Notes: generated by a model not told the origin, from the sequence alone. DNA of 64,000 bases from Planomonospora parontospora (GCA_014647935.1 BMQD01000024.1:24370-88369), one strand, 5' to 3'; shown: positions 1 to 8,720, numbered from the stretch's first letter. Numbers and translations: made by a program.

Positions 1-562
1 GGTGCACGCGGGCGGGGTGGGAGGCGGGCAGCGCGCTCACGTCGGCGTCGTAGGCCGCGCGGTAGGGGTTGAACCAGGCGTGGAACTCCATGCCGCGCTT
101 GTGGGCCTCGTCGATGAGGAAGGGCATCGGGTCCCAGCCCGGGTCCTTGCCCGCCGTACCGGTCAGGAACTTCGACCACGGCTCCAGGCCCGACCTGTAG
201 AGCGCGTCGGAGGCCGGGCGGACCTGGAGGAAGACCGCGTTGATCCGGCGCTCGGCCGCGCTGTCGAGGAGCTTGACGTAGTCGGCCTTCTGCCGGGCGA
301 CCGATTGGCCGGTGCGCACCGGCCAGTCGATGTTGTTCACCGTGGCGATCCAGATCCCGCGCAGCTGCCGCTTGGGGTATCGCGCGTCGGTACGGCACTG
401 CGCGGCCGCGGTGGTGGCGGTGGCGAGCTCGGAGGCCGCGCCGGGGGCGGCGGCGGCCTTCCGCTGTTCGGCGGCCCCGTCCTGGGGCCCGAAGGTGTAG
501 GCGGCACCGAGCGTGACGGCGGAGAGGGCGGCGGCTGCAAGCAGTGGTCGTCCGGATCGCAT
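1..562 (-). CDS. Glycoside-hydrolase-like family 10 (GHL10/DUF187) secreted protein, N-terminal part, cut by window edge
   Basis: Reading the minus strand from ATG at 562 gives 187 open codons that run off the left edge. Residues 1 to about 30 look like a signal peptide (two Arg, an Ala/Leu-rich core). From about residue 65 the motifs RGIWIATVNNIDWP, VFLQVRPASDALY and HAWFNPYR follow; these are typical of the GHL10 family (YngK-like), TIM-barrel enzymes proposed to act on cell-wall or extracellular glycans. No strong Shine-Dalgarno is visible. It lies downstream of the EF-G-like gene on the same strand, 128 bases away. The catalytic region lies mostly outside the window, so the substrate cannot be inferred. 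Confidence 0.82.
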   Translation of the reverse strand, partial: MRSGRPLLAAAALSAVTLGAAYTFGPQDGAAEQRKAAAAPGAASELATATTAAAQCRTDARYPKRQLRGIWIATVNNIDWPVRTGQSVARQKADYVKLLDSAAERRINAVFLQVRPASDALYRSGLEPWSKFLTGTAGKDPGWDPMPFLIDEAHKRGMEFHAWFNPYRAAYDADVSALPASHPARVH

Positions 563-647
563 GGACCACAGTGTGTCATCGGGAGCGCGATGCTCCGGCC
601 GGAAAAAAGAAATCGATTCGTGATGTTCGTGTTACAGGAGTGCCTTT

Positions 648-682
648 CCGGGAGGCGTGAGGCGGATGGTCACACCTCCCGG
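648..682 (-). terminator. Hairpin after the EF-G-like gene
   Basis: A 13-bp stem with one mismatch (648-660 with 670-682) and a 9-base loop, just beyond the stop codon of the EF-G-like gene on the minus strand. There is no T-run in the direction of transcription, so it is a hairpin-type 3' end or processing stop rather than a classical intrinsic terminator. Confidence 0.4.
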
Positions 683-690
683 GAGGCCGG

Positions 691-2820
691 TCAGGCGGTC
701 ACCTTGTCGACGAGGTGCGAGGGGAGCGGCTCGTAGCGGAGGAAGGAGCGCCGGAAGGTCCCGGTGCCGTGTGACATCGATCTCAGATCGATGGCGTAGC
801 GGGTCACCTCCAGCTGCGGGACCTCGGCCCGGACCAGGGTGCGCCCGGTCCCGACCGGCTCGGTGCCCAGGACCCGGCCACGGCGCGAGGACAGGTCGGA
901 CATCACCGCGCCGACGTACTCGTCGGCGACCAGCACGGCGACCTCGTCGACGGGCTCCAGCAGCAGGGTGGGCACCTTGGCGGCGGCCTCCTTCAGCGCG
1001 AGCGCGCCGGCGATCTGGAAGGCCATGTCGGAGGAGTCGACCGAGTGGGCCTTGCCGTCGCAGAGCGTGACACGGATGTCCACCATCGGGTATCCGGCGA
1101 CCACGCCGCGCTCCATCTGGGTGCGCACGCCCTTCTCCACCGACGGGATGAACTGGCGCGGCACCACCCCGCCGACGATCTTGTCCACGAACTCGAAGCC
1201 GGAGCCCGAGGGGAGGGGCTCCACCTCGAGGTGGCAGACGGCGTACTGGCCGTGACCGCCGGTCTGCTTGACGTTGCGGCCCACCACCCGGCAGCTCCCC
1301 CCGAGGGTCTCGCGCAGCGGCACCCGCAGGCCGACCTTCTCCACCTCGACCCCGTGGCGCCTGCTCAGCCGGTCCAGCAGGACGTCGGCGTGGGCCTCGC
1401 CCATGCACCACAGGACGAGCTGCTTGGTCTCGGGGTTGTTCTCCAGCCGGAGCGTGGGGTCCTCGGCGACGAGGCGGCCGAGGGCCTGGCCGAGCTTGTC
1501 GTCGTCGGCCTTGGAGCGGGCCTGGATCGCGACCGGGAGCAGGGGGTCGGGCATCGTCCACGCGGTCATCAGCAGCGGGCGGTCCTTGTCGGACAGGGTG
1601 TCGCCGGTCTCGGCGCGGGCCAGCTTGGCCACCGCGACGACGTCGCCCGCGATGCCCTTCGCGGCGGGGCGCTGGTGCTTGCCCAGCGGGCAGGAGAGCG
1701 CGCCGAGGCGCTCGTCCACGTCGTGGTCCTCGTGCCCGTGGTCGGCCAGGCCGTGCCCGGAGACGTGCACGGTGGCGTCCGGGCGCAGCGTCCCGGAGAA
1801 CACGCGCACCAGGCTGATCCGGCCCACGTAGGGGTCGCTGGTGGTCTTGACGACCTCGGCCACCAGGGGGCCGTCGGGGTCGCACGCGATGCCGGCCACC
1901 GGCTTGCCGTCGATCGTGGTGATCTCCGGCAGCGGGTGCTCCAGGGGGGAGGGGAAGCCCTGCGTGACGAGCTGGAGGACCTCCGCCGCGCCCACCCCGG
2001 TCCCGGTGGCCAGGACGGGGTAGAAGCCGCCGCGCGCGACGGCCTTCTCCAGGTCGCCGACGAGGACCTTGACGTCGATCTCCTCACCGGAGAGGTAGCG
2101 GTCCATCAGGGACTCGTCCTCGCTCTCCTGGATGATCCCCTCGATCAGGGCGCCGCGGTACCGGTCGATCTGGTCCTGGTAGTCGGGGCCGGGGGCGTTC
2201 TCGGTCCGGGTGCCGGTGGCGTAGTTGTAGAACCGCTGCGTCAGCAGCCCGATCAGGCCGTTGACCCTGCCGTTGGTCACCACCGGCAGGTACAGCGGGG
2301 CCACGCCGTCGCCGAACGCGTCCTGGCAGGCGGCGAGGGCCTCGGCGAAGTCGGCCCGCTGGTGGTCGATCTTGGTGATGACGACGGCGCGGGGCATGCC
2401 GACCGCCGCGCACTCCTCCCACAGCATCCGGGTCAGGCCGTCCACGCCGTCGGTGGCCGGGACGACGAACAGGGCCGCGTCGGCCGCGCGCAGGCCCGCG
2501 CGCAGGTCTCCGACGAAGTCGGCGTAGCCGGGGGTGTCCAGCAGGTTGATCTTCACGCCGTCGTGGAGCATCGGGGCGACGGTGAGGTTCACCGAGCGCT
2601 GCTGCCGTATCTCGACCTCGTCGAAGTCGCTGACCGTGGTGCCGTCCTCGACCCGGCCGGGCCGCTGGATGGTCCCCGTCGCGACCAGGAGCGACTCGAC
2701 CAGCGTCGTCTTGCCCGCTCCCGAATGGCCGACCAGCACGACGTTGCGCACCATGTCCGGCCGGTCGGCCGCGGGCGCCCTGCCCGCGGCTCCCGATGCG
2801 CCGGTCGATTTCTCCGCCAT
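691..2820 (-). CDS. Elongation factor G-like protein (EF-G2)
   Basis: 709 residues, the usual length of EF-G. Domain I has the P-loop GHSGAGKT (31-38) and DTPG (95-98). The G4 element is TKID (149-152) instead of NKxD, and the switch-I region reads QRSVNLT where translational EF-G has RGIT. The domain II, III, IV (GGHGQYAV) and V regions follow in order. These deviations match the EF-G-like EF-G2 paralogue of actinobacteria rather than the main fusA. That protein is a ribosome-associated GTPase whose role is not settled, so I do not assign translocation. The ATG at 2820 has GGAG 8 bases upstream. Open reading continues in frame well past this start, but without family similarity. Confidence 0.88.
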   Translation of the reverse strand: MAEKSTGASGAAGRAPAADRPDMVRNVVLVGHSGAGKTTLVESLLVATGTIQRPGRVEDGTTVSDFDEVEIRQQRSVNLTVAPMLHDGVKINLLDTPGYADFVGDLRAGLRAADAALFVVPATDGVDGLTRMLWEECAAVGMPRAVVITKIDHQRADFAEALAACQDAFGDGVAPLYLPVVTNGRVNGLIGLLTQRFYNYATGTRTENAPGPDYQDQIDRYRGALIEGIIQESEDESLMDRYLSGEEIDVKVLVGDLEKAVARGGFYPVLATGTGVGAAEVLQLVTQGFPSPLEHPLPEITTIDGKPVAGIACDPDGPLVAEVVKTTSDPYVGRISLVRVFSGTLRPDATVHVSGHGLADHGHEDHDVDERLGALSCPLGKHQRPAAKGIAGDVVAVAKLARAETGDTLSDKDRPLLMTAWTMPDPLLPVAIQARSKADDDKLGQALGRLVAEDPTLRLENNPETKQLVLWCMGEAHADVLLDRLSRRHGVEVEKVGLRVPLRETLGGSCRVVGRNVKQTGGHGQYAVCHLEVEPLPSGSGFEFVDKIVGGVVPRQFIPSVEKGVRTQMERGVVAGYPMVDIRVTLCDGKAHSVDSSDMAFQIAGALALKEAAAKVPTLLLEPVDEVAVLVADEYVGAVMSDLSSRRGRVLGTEPVGTGRTLVRAEVPQLEVTRYAIDLRSMSHGTGTFRRSFLRYEPLPSHLVDKVTA

Positions 2821-2967
2821 GTCGCCTCCCGTGTCGCTGCCGAAAGGGGGCGGTCGCGCGCGGCCGCACCCTGGGGGTCCGCCTCCGCGTCCGGATACCG
2901 CCGGGTCTCCGGGGAGCTCAGGAGCCCCGGCGACCCTCAATGACGCGGTGTGTTCACCAAATACCCA

Positions 2968-2983
2968 TGTGGCGGATATCACA
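2968..2983. promoter_or_regulatory. Crp-like palindrome in the EF-G2/pgsA divergent region
   Basis: TGTGG-N6-TCACA, nine of ten matches to the actinobacterial Crp consensus TGTGA-N6-TCACA. It lies about 150 bases upstream of the EF-G-like start and 75 bases upstream of pgsA. A single sequence match; function is inferred. Confidence 0.3.
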
Positions 2984-3042
2984 AGGGGGCTCGCCCAATC
3001 GGCCCGCCGGGCTTCGGATACGCGCCGCGGAGCCCGGTGGCC

Positions 3043-3048
3043 TACGAT
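3043..3048 (+). promoter_or_regulatory. -10 element TACGAT of a probable leaderless pgsA promoter
   Basis: TACGAT lies 9 bases before the pgsA ATG, so a transcript starting 7-9 bases downstream would begin at or next to the start codon. No good Shine-Dalgarno is present before pgsA, which fits leaderless translation. No clear -35 is seen. Confidence 0.4.
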
Positions 3049-3057
3049 CGGAACGCG

Positions 3058-3675
3058 ATGTTGAAACTTCTGCGCCCCGCCGTCACCCGAGTCCTGACTC
3101 CGCTGGGCAGGGCACTCGTCCGCCGGGGGGTCGGTCCCGACGCGGTCACCGCGGCCGGCACGCTCGGCACGGTCGCCGCGGCGCTGTTCTTCTACCCGCG
3201 GGGCCAGCTCTTCGCGGGCACGATGGTGATCACGTTCTTCGTCTTCGCCGACCTCCTCGACGGGGTCATGGCCAGGATGACCGGGCCGGGCAGCACCTGG
3301 GGGGCCTTCCTCGACTCGACCCTCGACCGGGTGGGCGACGCCGCGATCTTCTCCGGGCTGGCGGTCTGGCTCGCGCTGAGCGGCCAGCGGCCGCTGGCCG
3401 GGGTCGCCCTGTTCTGCCTGGTGGCCGGGACGCTGGTCTCCTATGTCAAGGCCAGGGCGGAGGGCCTGGGCCTGAACTGCGAGGTCGGCCTGGCCGAGCG
3501 GCCCGAACGACTGGTGGTGGGCCTGGTCTCGGCCGGACTGTCCGGCCTCGGCGTGCCGTACGTCCTGGCCGCGGGGCTCTGGCTGCTCGCCGCGGCCAGC
3601 GCGGTGACGGTCGGCCAGCGACTGGTCCACGTCCGCCGCCAGGCCGTCTCCCTCCCGCCCCAGACCCTCCGCTGA
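3058..3675 (+). CDS. pgsA: Phosphatidylinositol phosphate synthase (CDP-alcohol phosphatidyltransferase)
   Basis: 205 residues with several membrane helices. The CDP-alcohol phosphotransferase signature is complete: D65, D68, G69, A72, R73, G82, D86, D90. In actinobacteria this member joins CDP-diacylglycerol to inositol 3-phosphate, giving phosphatidylinositol phosphate, the first step to phosphatidylinositol and the mannosides made by the next two genes. The start at 3058 is chosen because upstream in-frame codons from 2950 carry no similarity and a TACGAT -10 element sits just before this ATG. The gene is first of the operon with the acyltransferase 12 bases downstream. PI-phosphate synthase is favoured over PG-phosphate synthase by this context. 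Confidence 0.9.
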   Translation: MLKLLRPAVTRVLTPLGRALVRRGVGPDAVTAAGTLGTVAAALFFYPRGQLFAGTMVITFFVFADLLDGVMARMTGPGSTWGAFLDSTLDRVGDAAIFSGLAVWLALSGQRPLAGVALFCLVAGTLVSYVKARAEGLGLNCEVGLAERPERLVVGLVSAGLSGLGVPYVLAAGLWLLAAASAVTVGQRLVHVRRQAVSLPPQTLR

Positions 3676-3687
3676 TCGGAAAGAGCG

Positions 3688-4656
3688 ATGACCGACAAGC
3701 CGTCCCCGCCCGCGGCGCCCGCCGCGGCCCCCCAGCCGTCCCGATCGTCCCAGCCGTCCCTGCAGGACCGCCTGGTCGCGACCGGGTTCGGTGCGGGCTG
3801 GGCGCTCGTGCCGCACCTGCCCGAGCGGCTGACCGGCCGGGCCTTCGACGCCGCGGCCGACCGGCTGTGGCGGCGGCGGGGCTCCTCGGTGCGCCGGCTG
3901 GAGGCGAACCTCGCCCGGGTCCGGGGCACCTCCCCCGACGACCCGGCCGTCCGGGCGCTGAGCCGCGAGGGCATGCGCTCCTACTTCCGCTACTTCCACG
4001 AGGTCTTCCGGCTGCCGTCCGTGCCGAAGGCGGAGATCGTCGCCCGCACCCACGTCAGCGGCGCAGAGCGGATCTTCGAGAACCTCGACAAGGGGCGCGG
4101 CGTGGTGCTCGCGCTGCCGCACATGGGCAACTGGGACCAGGCGGGGGCCTGGCTCGTCGGTTCGGGGCACACGTTCACGACCGTCGCCGAGCGGCTCCGG
4201 CCCGAGTCGCTGTTCCGCCGCTACACCGCCTTCCGCGAGGGCCTCGGCATGGAGGTGCTCCCGCTGACCGGCGGCGACGGCCAGAACTTCGGCACGCTGG
4301 CGCAGCGGCTGCGGGCCGGCCGGGCGGTCGCGCTGCCCGCCGAGCGCGACCTGACCGCCAGGGGGATCGAGGTCTCCTTCTTCGGCTCCGCCACCCGGAT
4401 GCCCGCCGGGCCCGGGCTGCTGGCCGTGCACACCGGCGCCGCGCTGCTGCCCGCCATCCCCTACTTCCACGGGCGCGACTGGGGCCTGGACATCCACGAG
4501 GAGATCGCGATCCCCGAGGAGGGCACCCGCCAGGAGCGGACCGCCGCGGCCATGCAGAGCCTGGCGGCCGTCTTCGAGCGGGGCATCTCCGCGCACCCCC
4601 AGGACTGGCACATGCTCCAGCGCCTCTGGCTCGAGGACCTGGAGCCCCGCGCATGA
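3688..4656 (+). CDS. Phosphatidylinositol mannoside acyltransferase (PatA-like)
   Basis: 322 residues of the LpxL/HtrB lipid acyltransferase fold. The catalytic HxxxxD motif is HMGNWD (His145, Asp150). In actinobacteria this family acylates the mannose of phosphatidylinositol mannosides from acyl-CoA at the cytoplasmic face of the membrane. The first ~25 residues are Pro/Ser/Ala-rich. GGAAAG precedes the ATG. It starts 12 bases after pgsA, and its stop overlaps the pimA start in an ATGA, so the three genes are translated together. The neighbours (PIP synthase, PimA) support the PIM assignment over lipid A acylation, which Gram-positives lack. Confidence 0.9.
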   Translation: MTDKPSPPAAPAAAPQPSRSSQPSLQDRLVATGFGAGWALVPHLPERLTGRAFDAAADRLWRRRGSSVRRLEANLARVRGTSPDDPAVRALSREGMRSYFRYFHEVFRLPSVPKAEIVARTHVSGAERIFENLDKGRGVVLALPHMGNWDQAGAWLVGSGHTFTTVAERLRPESLFRRYTAFREGLGMEVLPLTGGDGQNFGTLAQRLRAGRAVALPAERDLTARGIEVSFFGSATRMPAGPGLLAVHTGAALLPAIPYFHGRDWGLDIHEEIAIPEEGTRQERTAAAMQSLAAVFERGISAHPQDWHMLQRLWLEDLEPRA

Positions 4657-5780
4657 GGATCGGCATCGTCTGCCCCTACGCCTGGGACGTGCCGGGCGGG
4701 GTCCAGGTGCACATCCGCGACCTCGCCGAGGCGCTCATGGAGGAGGGCCACCAGGTCTCGGTGATCGCCCCGGCCGCCGACGACGACGGGCTGCCCGGCT
4801 ACGTCACCTCGGTGGGCCGCCCGGTCCCGGTCTCCTTCAACGGGTCGGTGGCGCGGATGTCGTTCGGCTTCCTGTCGGCGAACCGGGTGCGCCGCTGGGT
4901 GCGCGACGGGCGCTTCGACGTCCTGCACGTGCACGAGCCGTTCATCCCCTCGGTCGGCCTGCTGGCCTGCTGGGTGGCGAAGGGGCCCATCGTGGCGACC
5001 TTCCACGCCTCCTACGGGCGCTCGCGGGCCTTCTCCGTCGCCACCCCGGTGATCATGAGCGCGCTGGAGAAGATCAGCGCCAGGATCGCCGTGTCGGACG
5101 CGGCCCGGAAGACCCTGGTGGAGTTCATCGGCGGCGACGCCGTACTGATCCCCAACGGGGTGACGGTCCGCCGCTACACCGAGGCCGAGCCGCTGCCGCG
5201 CGCGGCGGGCGGCGAGGTGATCGGCTTCCTCGGCCGGATGGACGAACCCCGCAAGGGCCTGCCCGTGCTGCTGGAGGCGTTCGCGCTGTTGGCGCCCCGG
5301 CGGCCGGAGCTGCGCCTGCTCATCGCCGGCCCCGGCGACGCCGACGAGGTGCTGGAGCGGGTCCCCGCCGAGTTCCACGACCGGGTCGAGCTGCTGGGCA
5401 TGGTCAGCGAGGAGGACAAGGTCCGCGCCTACCACTCGGTCGACGTCTTCTGCGCGCCCAACCTGGGCGGGGAGAGCTTCGGCATCGTGCTCACCGAGGC
5501 GATGTCGGCCGGGGCGGCGATCCTGGCCAGCGACATCCCGGCCTTCCGCAAGGTCCTCGACGAGGGCCAGGCGGGAGCGCTGTTCGAGACGGGGAACGCC
5601 GCCTCGCTCGCGCGCGAGGCCGCCGCGCTGCTGGACGACCCGGCCCGCCGCGCCAAGCTGTCGGACGAGGCGCGCACCGCCGTGTGGAAGTACGACTGGT
5701 CCACGGTCGCCCGCGACGTCGCCCGCGTCTACGAGACGGTGGCGGTCCCGGCCGGGGTCGAGGAGGACGACGCGCCGTGA
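4653..5780 (+). CDS. pimA: Phosphatidyl-myo-inositol mannosyltransferase PimA (GT4)
   Basis: 375 residues, GT-B fold, the family's normal length. The N-terminal acceptor domain has GGVQVHIRDL near residue 15. The C-terminal donor domain has GFLGRMDEPRKGL and the nucleotide-sugar motif GGESFGIVLTEAMSAG with the conserved Glu pair. PimA transfers mannose from GDP-mannose to the 2-position of phosphatidylinositol, the first committed step in PIM synthesis on the inner leaflet. The start is the ATG overlapping the acyltransferase stop. The stop codon overlaps the GTG of the following gene in a GTGA. Confidence 0.93.
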   Translation: MRIGIVCPYAWDVPGGVQVHIRDLAEALMEEGHQVSVIAPAADDDGLPGYVTSVGRPVPVSFNGSVARMSFGFLSANRVRRWVRDGRFDVLHVHEPFIPSVGLLACWVAKGPIVATFHASYGRSRAFSVATPVIMSALEKISARIAVSDAARKTLVEFIGGDAVLIPNGVTVRRYTEAEPLPRAAGGEVIGFLGRMDEPRKGLPVLLEAFALLAPRRPELRLLIAGPGDADEVLERVPAEFHDRVELLGMVSEEDKVRAYHSVDVFCAPNLGGESFGIVLTEAMSAGAAILASDIPAFRKVLDEGQAGALFETGNAASLAREAAALLDDPARRAKLSDEARTAVWKYDWSTVARDVARVYETVAVPAGVEEDDAP

Positions 5781-6316
5781 CGACCACGACGATCCTGGTG
5801 GTGGGCGTGATCGTGGTGCTCACCGCCGTCTACGTCTCCTGGCGGGCGGGCCGGCTGGACCGGCTGCACATCCGGCTGGAACTGGCCCGCGAGTCCATGG
5901 ACGCCGCCCTGGTACGGCGGGCCGCCGTCTGCCTGGAGCTGGCCGCCTCCCGGATCCTGGACCCGGCGACGAGCCTGGTGCTGGCCGCCGCCGCGCACGA
6001 GGCCCGCACGGCGGGACCGGAGGAGCGCGAGCACGCCGAGAGCGAGCTGTCGCGGGCGCTGCGGGCGGTGCTCGACCAGGAGCGCTTCCGGGAGAAGCTG
6101 GCCGAGACCCCGGCGGGCCCGGAGCTGCTGCAGGAGCTCGACGCCGCGGTGACCAAGGTCGTCTACGCCCGGCGCTTCTACAACAACGCGGTCGGCGTGA
6201 CGCGGGCGGCCCAGCGCCGCTGGCTGGCCCGCACGCTCCGGCTGGCCGGGCACACCGCCTACCCGGACTTCTTCGAGATCGACGACGCCCCGCCGCCGGT
6301 CCTGGCGGCGGAGTGA
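5777..6316 (+). CDS. LemA-like membrane protein of the PIM operon
   Basis: 179 residues. One N-terminal membrane helix (about 5-21, VVGVIVVLTAVYV) leaves a soluble helical part. The C-terminal ARRFYNNAVG...YPDFFE resembles the end of LemA-family four-helix proteins (YNxAV...P.YFE). The GTG start overlaps the pimA stop by four bases, so it is translationally coupled. The function is unknown; position at the end of the PIM operon suggests a membrane-associated accessory role, which is inference. The family call rests on short C-terminal motifs. Confidence 0.75.
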   Translation: MTTTTILVVGVIVVLTAVYVSWRAGRLDRLHIRLELARESMDAALVRRAAVCLELAASRILDPATSLVLAAAAHEARTAGPEEREHAESELSRALRAVLDQERFREKLAETPAGPELLQELDAAVTKVVYARRFYNNAVGVTRAAQRRWLARTLRLAGHTAYPDFFEIDDAPPPVLAAE

Positions 6317-6463
6317 GCGGCTCCCGGGGCGGCCTCCAGGGCCGGTTCCCGCCGCCGGGGACTCCCAGACTGCCTACATGAAATCGCTATATGAAGCGGA
6401 ACACCCGACAAGTCGGGCGCCGGTAAGCTCTTGGGGATTTCTGGCCCATTTGAGGAGATGACC

Positions 6464-7477
6464 GTGCGGCTACCCCGGATGATCGCCGTCGCCCTGGCCG
6501 GAGCGGCCGTCGTGGCGCCGGCCGCGGCCTGCTCGTCCGACGAGCCCGCTCCGGGCAGGAACCCCCAGGCGGCCGTCGCCTCTCCCACCCCGACCCCGAC
6601 TCCGGAGCCGACCCACCCCTTCACCGGGCTGCCCGGCGCGGCTCGCAGGCCGGTCCTCACCGCGAAGATCGAGAACACCTCGGCGGGCAAGCCCCAGCTC
6701 GGCCTCAAGAGCGCCGACATCGTCTACGTCACCCAGGTCGAGGCGGGGCTGACCCGGCTGATCGCGGTCTTCTCCTCGAAGATCCCCGCCAAGATCGGCC
6801 CCGTGCGCAGCGCCCGGATCTCCGACCTGCACCTCGCCCCGCAGTTCGGCAGGCCCGCCTTCGCCTACTCCGGCGCGCAGACCAAGATGCTCCCGTTCAT
6901 CGCCGAGGCCTCGCTGTTCGACGTCTCCGACAGCCGCGCCCCGGGGGCCTACTTCCGCCAGCCCGGCCGCTACGCCCCCTACAACCTGTTCGCCGACACC
7001 AGGAAGCTGCTGGCCGCGGCGCCCAAGGCGAGCAGGGCCTCCGACATCGGCCTCACCTTCGGCGACGCCCCGGCCGAGGGCGGGACGCCCCGCAAGACCT
7101 ACAGCGTGAGATACCCCGCCGCCCGGTTCACCTTCGGCTGGTCGGAGAAGGCCGGCAAGTGGCTGATCTGGCAGGACGGCGAGAAGGACATGGCGGCCGA
7201 GGGCGGCCAGCTCGGCGCCCCCACGATCGTCGTGCAGTACACCAGGACCGAGCGCTCGCAGTTCCACGACAAGAACCAGAGCTACACCCCCCTGGTCCAC
7301 ACCACCGGCAGGGGCAGGGCGGTCGTCCTGCGCGACGGCAAGGCGTTCAAGGCGCGGTGGAGCCGGGCGAAGGAGAAGGACGGCACGGTCTTCACCACCG
7401 AGAGCGGCGAGCCGATGAACTTCGCCCCCGGCCAGGTCTGGATCGTCCTCGCCGCGCCCCGGCCGGTCACCCCCTGA
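6464..7477 (+). CDS. DUF3048 (YerB-like) lipoprotein
   Basis: 337 residues. A short signal peptide ends in a lipobox-like PAAAC at about residue 23, then a Pro/Thr-rich linker (about 40-60). The DUF3048 domain follows, with PQLGLKSADIVY, EAGLTRLIAVF and KIGPVRSARI. The start is taken as GTG at 6464 because GAGGAG (6452-6457) is spaced correctly for it and touches the ATG at 6458. Secreted, membrane-anchored, molecular function unknown. It is a single gene between the PIM operon and pdxS. Confidence 0.85.
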   Translation: MRLPRMIAVALAGAAVVAPAAACSSDEPAPGRNPQAAVASPTPTPTPEPTHPFTGLPGAARRPVLTAKIENTSAGKPQLGLKSADIVYVTQVEAGLTRLIAVFSSKIPAKIGPVRSARISDLHLAPQFGRPAFAYSGAQTKMLPFIAEASLFDVSDSRAPGAYFRQPGRYAPYNLFADTRKLLAAAPKASRASDIGLTFGDAPAEGGTPRKTYSVRYPAARFTFGWSEKAGKWLIWQDGEKDMAAEGGQLGAPTIVVQYTRTERSQFHDKNQSYTPLVHTTGRGRAVVLRDGKAFKARWSRAKEKDGTVFTTESGEPMNFAPGQVWIVLAAPRPVTP

Positions 7478-7588
7478 CGCGCCCGGCGGCGCCCGTCCGT
7501 GCCCGTCGGCGGGGCGAGCCGTACAGGGTGTCCAAGCCGGGCGCCGGAGTGCGACAGGGTGGTGTGGGAGAACACGCGGGCCAGCGCC

Positions 7589-7594
7589 TACGAT
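7589..7594 (+). promoter_or_regulatory. Candidate pdxS -10 element
   Basis: TACGAT lies 69 bases upstream of the pdxS GTG and matches the actinobacterial TAnnnT consensus. No convincing -35 is seen, so this is a candidate only. Confidence 0.3.
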
Positions 7595-7663
7595 GAAGCG
7601 TGTGGTGGCCGCCCGCGGGCGGCCCGTGTCCGCAGCAACCCCAGTCGTCGTGAGGTAGAGACC

Positions 7664-8578
7664 GTGTCCAGCAGCACGCCCGAAGTCACCGAGACCGCCA
7701 TCACCGGAACCGCCCGGGTGAAGCGCGGCATGGCCGAGATGCTCAAGGGCGGCGTCATCATGGACGTCGTCAACGCCGAGCAGGCCAAGATCGCCGAGGA
7801 CGCGGGCGCCGTCGCCGTCATGGCGCTGGAGCGCGTCCCCGCCGACATCCGCGCGCAGGGCGGCGTCTCCCGGATGAGCGACCCCGACATGATCGACGGC
7901 ATCATCGAGGCCGTCTCGATCCCCGTCATGGCCAAGGCCCGCATCGGCCACTTCGTCGAGGCCCAGGTCCTGCAGTCGCTGGGCGTCGACTACATCGACG
8001 AGTCCGAGGTGCTCACCCCCGCCGACTACGCCAACCACATCGACAAGTGGCAGTTCACCGTGCCCTTCGTCTGCGGCGCGACCAACCTCGGCGAGGCGCT
8101 GCGCCGCATCACCGAGGGCGCGGCCATGATCCGCTCCAAGGGCGAGGCCGGCACCGGCGACGTCTCCAACGCCGTCACCCACATGCGCACGATCCGCGGC
8201 GAGCTCAGGCGGCTCTCCTCCCTGCCCGAGGACGAGCTCTACGTCGCGGCCAAGGAGCTGCAGGCTCCTTACGAACTGGTGGCCGAGGTCGCCAGAACCG
8301 GCAAGCTGCCCGTCGTGCTGTTCACCGCGGGCGGCATCGCCACCCCCGCCGACGCCGCGATGATGATGCAGCTCGGCGCCGAGGGCGTGTTCGTCGGCTC
8401 GGGCATCTTCAAGTCCGGCAACCCCGCCCAGCGCGCCGCCGCCATCGTCAAGGCCACCACGTTCCACGACGACCCGGACGTCGTCGCCAAGGTCTCCCGC
8501 GGCCTGGGCGAGGCCATGGTCGGCATCAACGTCGACGACATCCCGGTCCCGCACCGCCTGGCCGAGCGCGGCTGGTAG
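7664..8578 (+). CDS. pdxS: Pyridoxal 5'-phosphate synthase, lyase subunit PdxS
   Basis: 304 residues, a full-length PdxS/SNZ TIM barrel. Conserved stretches include [20 protein letters not shown], the [15 protein letters not shown] segment, [13 protein letters not shown] and the phosphate loop GEAGTGDV. PdxS condenses ribose 5-phosphate, glyceraldehyde 3-phosphate and ammonia into PLP; the ammonia comes from PdxT, encoded 2 kb downstream. GTG at 7664 is chosen because it follows a GAGGTAGAG ribosome site and matches the family N terminus; codons back to 7499 are not conserved. A strong terminator follows directly, so pdxS and pdxT are probably separate units here. Confidence 0.96.
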   Translation: MSSSTPEVTETAITGTARVKRGMAEMLKGGVIMDVVNAEQAKIAEDAGAVAVMALERVPADIRAQGGVSRMSDPDMIDGIIEAVSIPVMAKARIGHFVEAQVLQSLGVDYIDESEVLTPADYANHIDKWQFTVPFVCGATNLGEALRRITEGAAMIRSKGEAGTGDVSNAVTHMRTIRGELRRLSSLPEDELYVAAKELQAPYELVAEVARTGKLPVVLFTAGGIATPADAAMMMQLGAEGVFVGSGIFKSGNPAQRAAAIVKATTFHDDPDVVAKVSRGLGEAMVGINVDDIPVPHRLAERGW

Positions 8579-8602
8579 TCCGTTCCGGCAAAAGGCTCCG
8601 TC

Positions 8603-8635
8603 AAGGGCGGCATCCGTGAAGGGTGCCGCCTTTTT
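8603..8635 (+). terminator. Rho-independent terminator of pdxS
   Basis: A 10-bp stem (8606-8615 with 8621-8630) with a 5-base loop, followed by TTTTT, starting 25 bases after the pdxS stop. Textbook intrinsic terminator. Confidence 0.85.
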
Positions 8636-8720
8636 CGTGATCTGAGGAGTTCCCCCTTTTGCCGTGGTCCTCCGCGAGGCGGCCCGGGCCCGCGCCCGCC
8701 CGTCCCGGCAGGATCCCCCC

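Noticed and set aside
337-579. An 80-codon minus-strand frame near the left edge
   Set aside because: It is a Pro-rich shadow in another frame of the GHL10 gene that starts at 562.
691-4611. A 1306-codon minus-strand open frame over EF-G2 and the pgsA/acyltransferase region
   Set aside because: Only the part up to 2820 has EF-G similarity; the rest is antisense to well-supported lipid genes and low in complexity, an effect of high GC.
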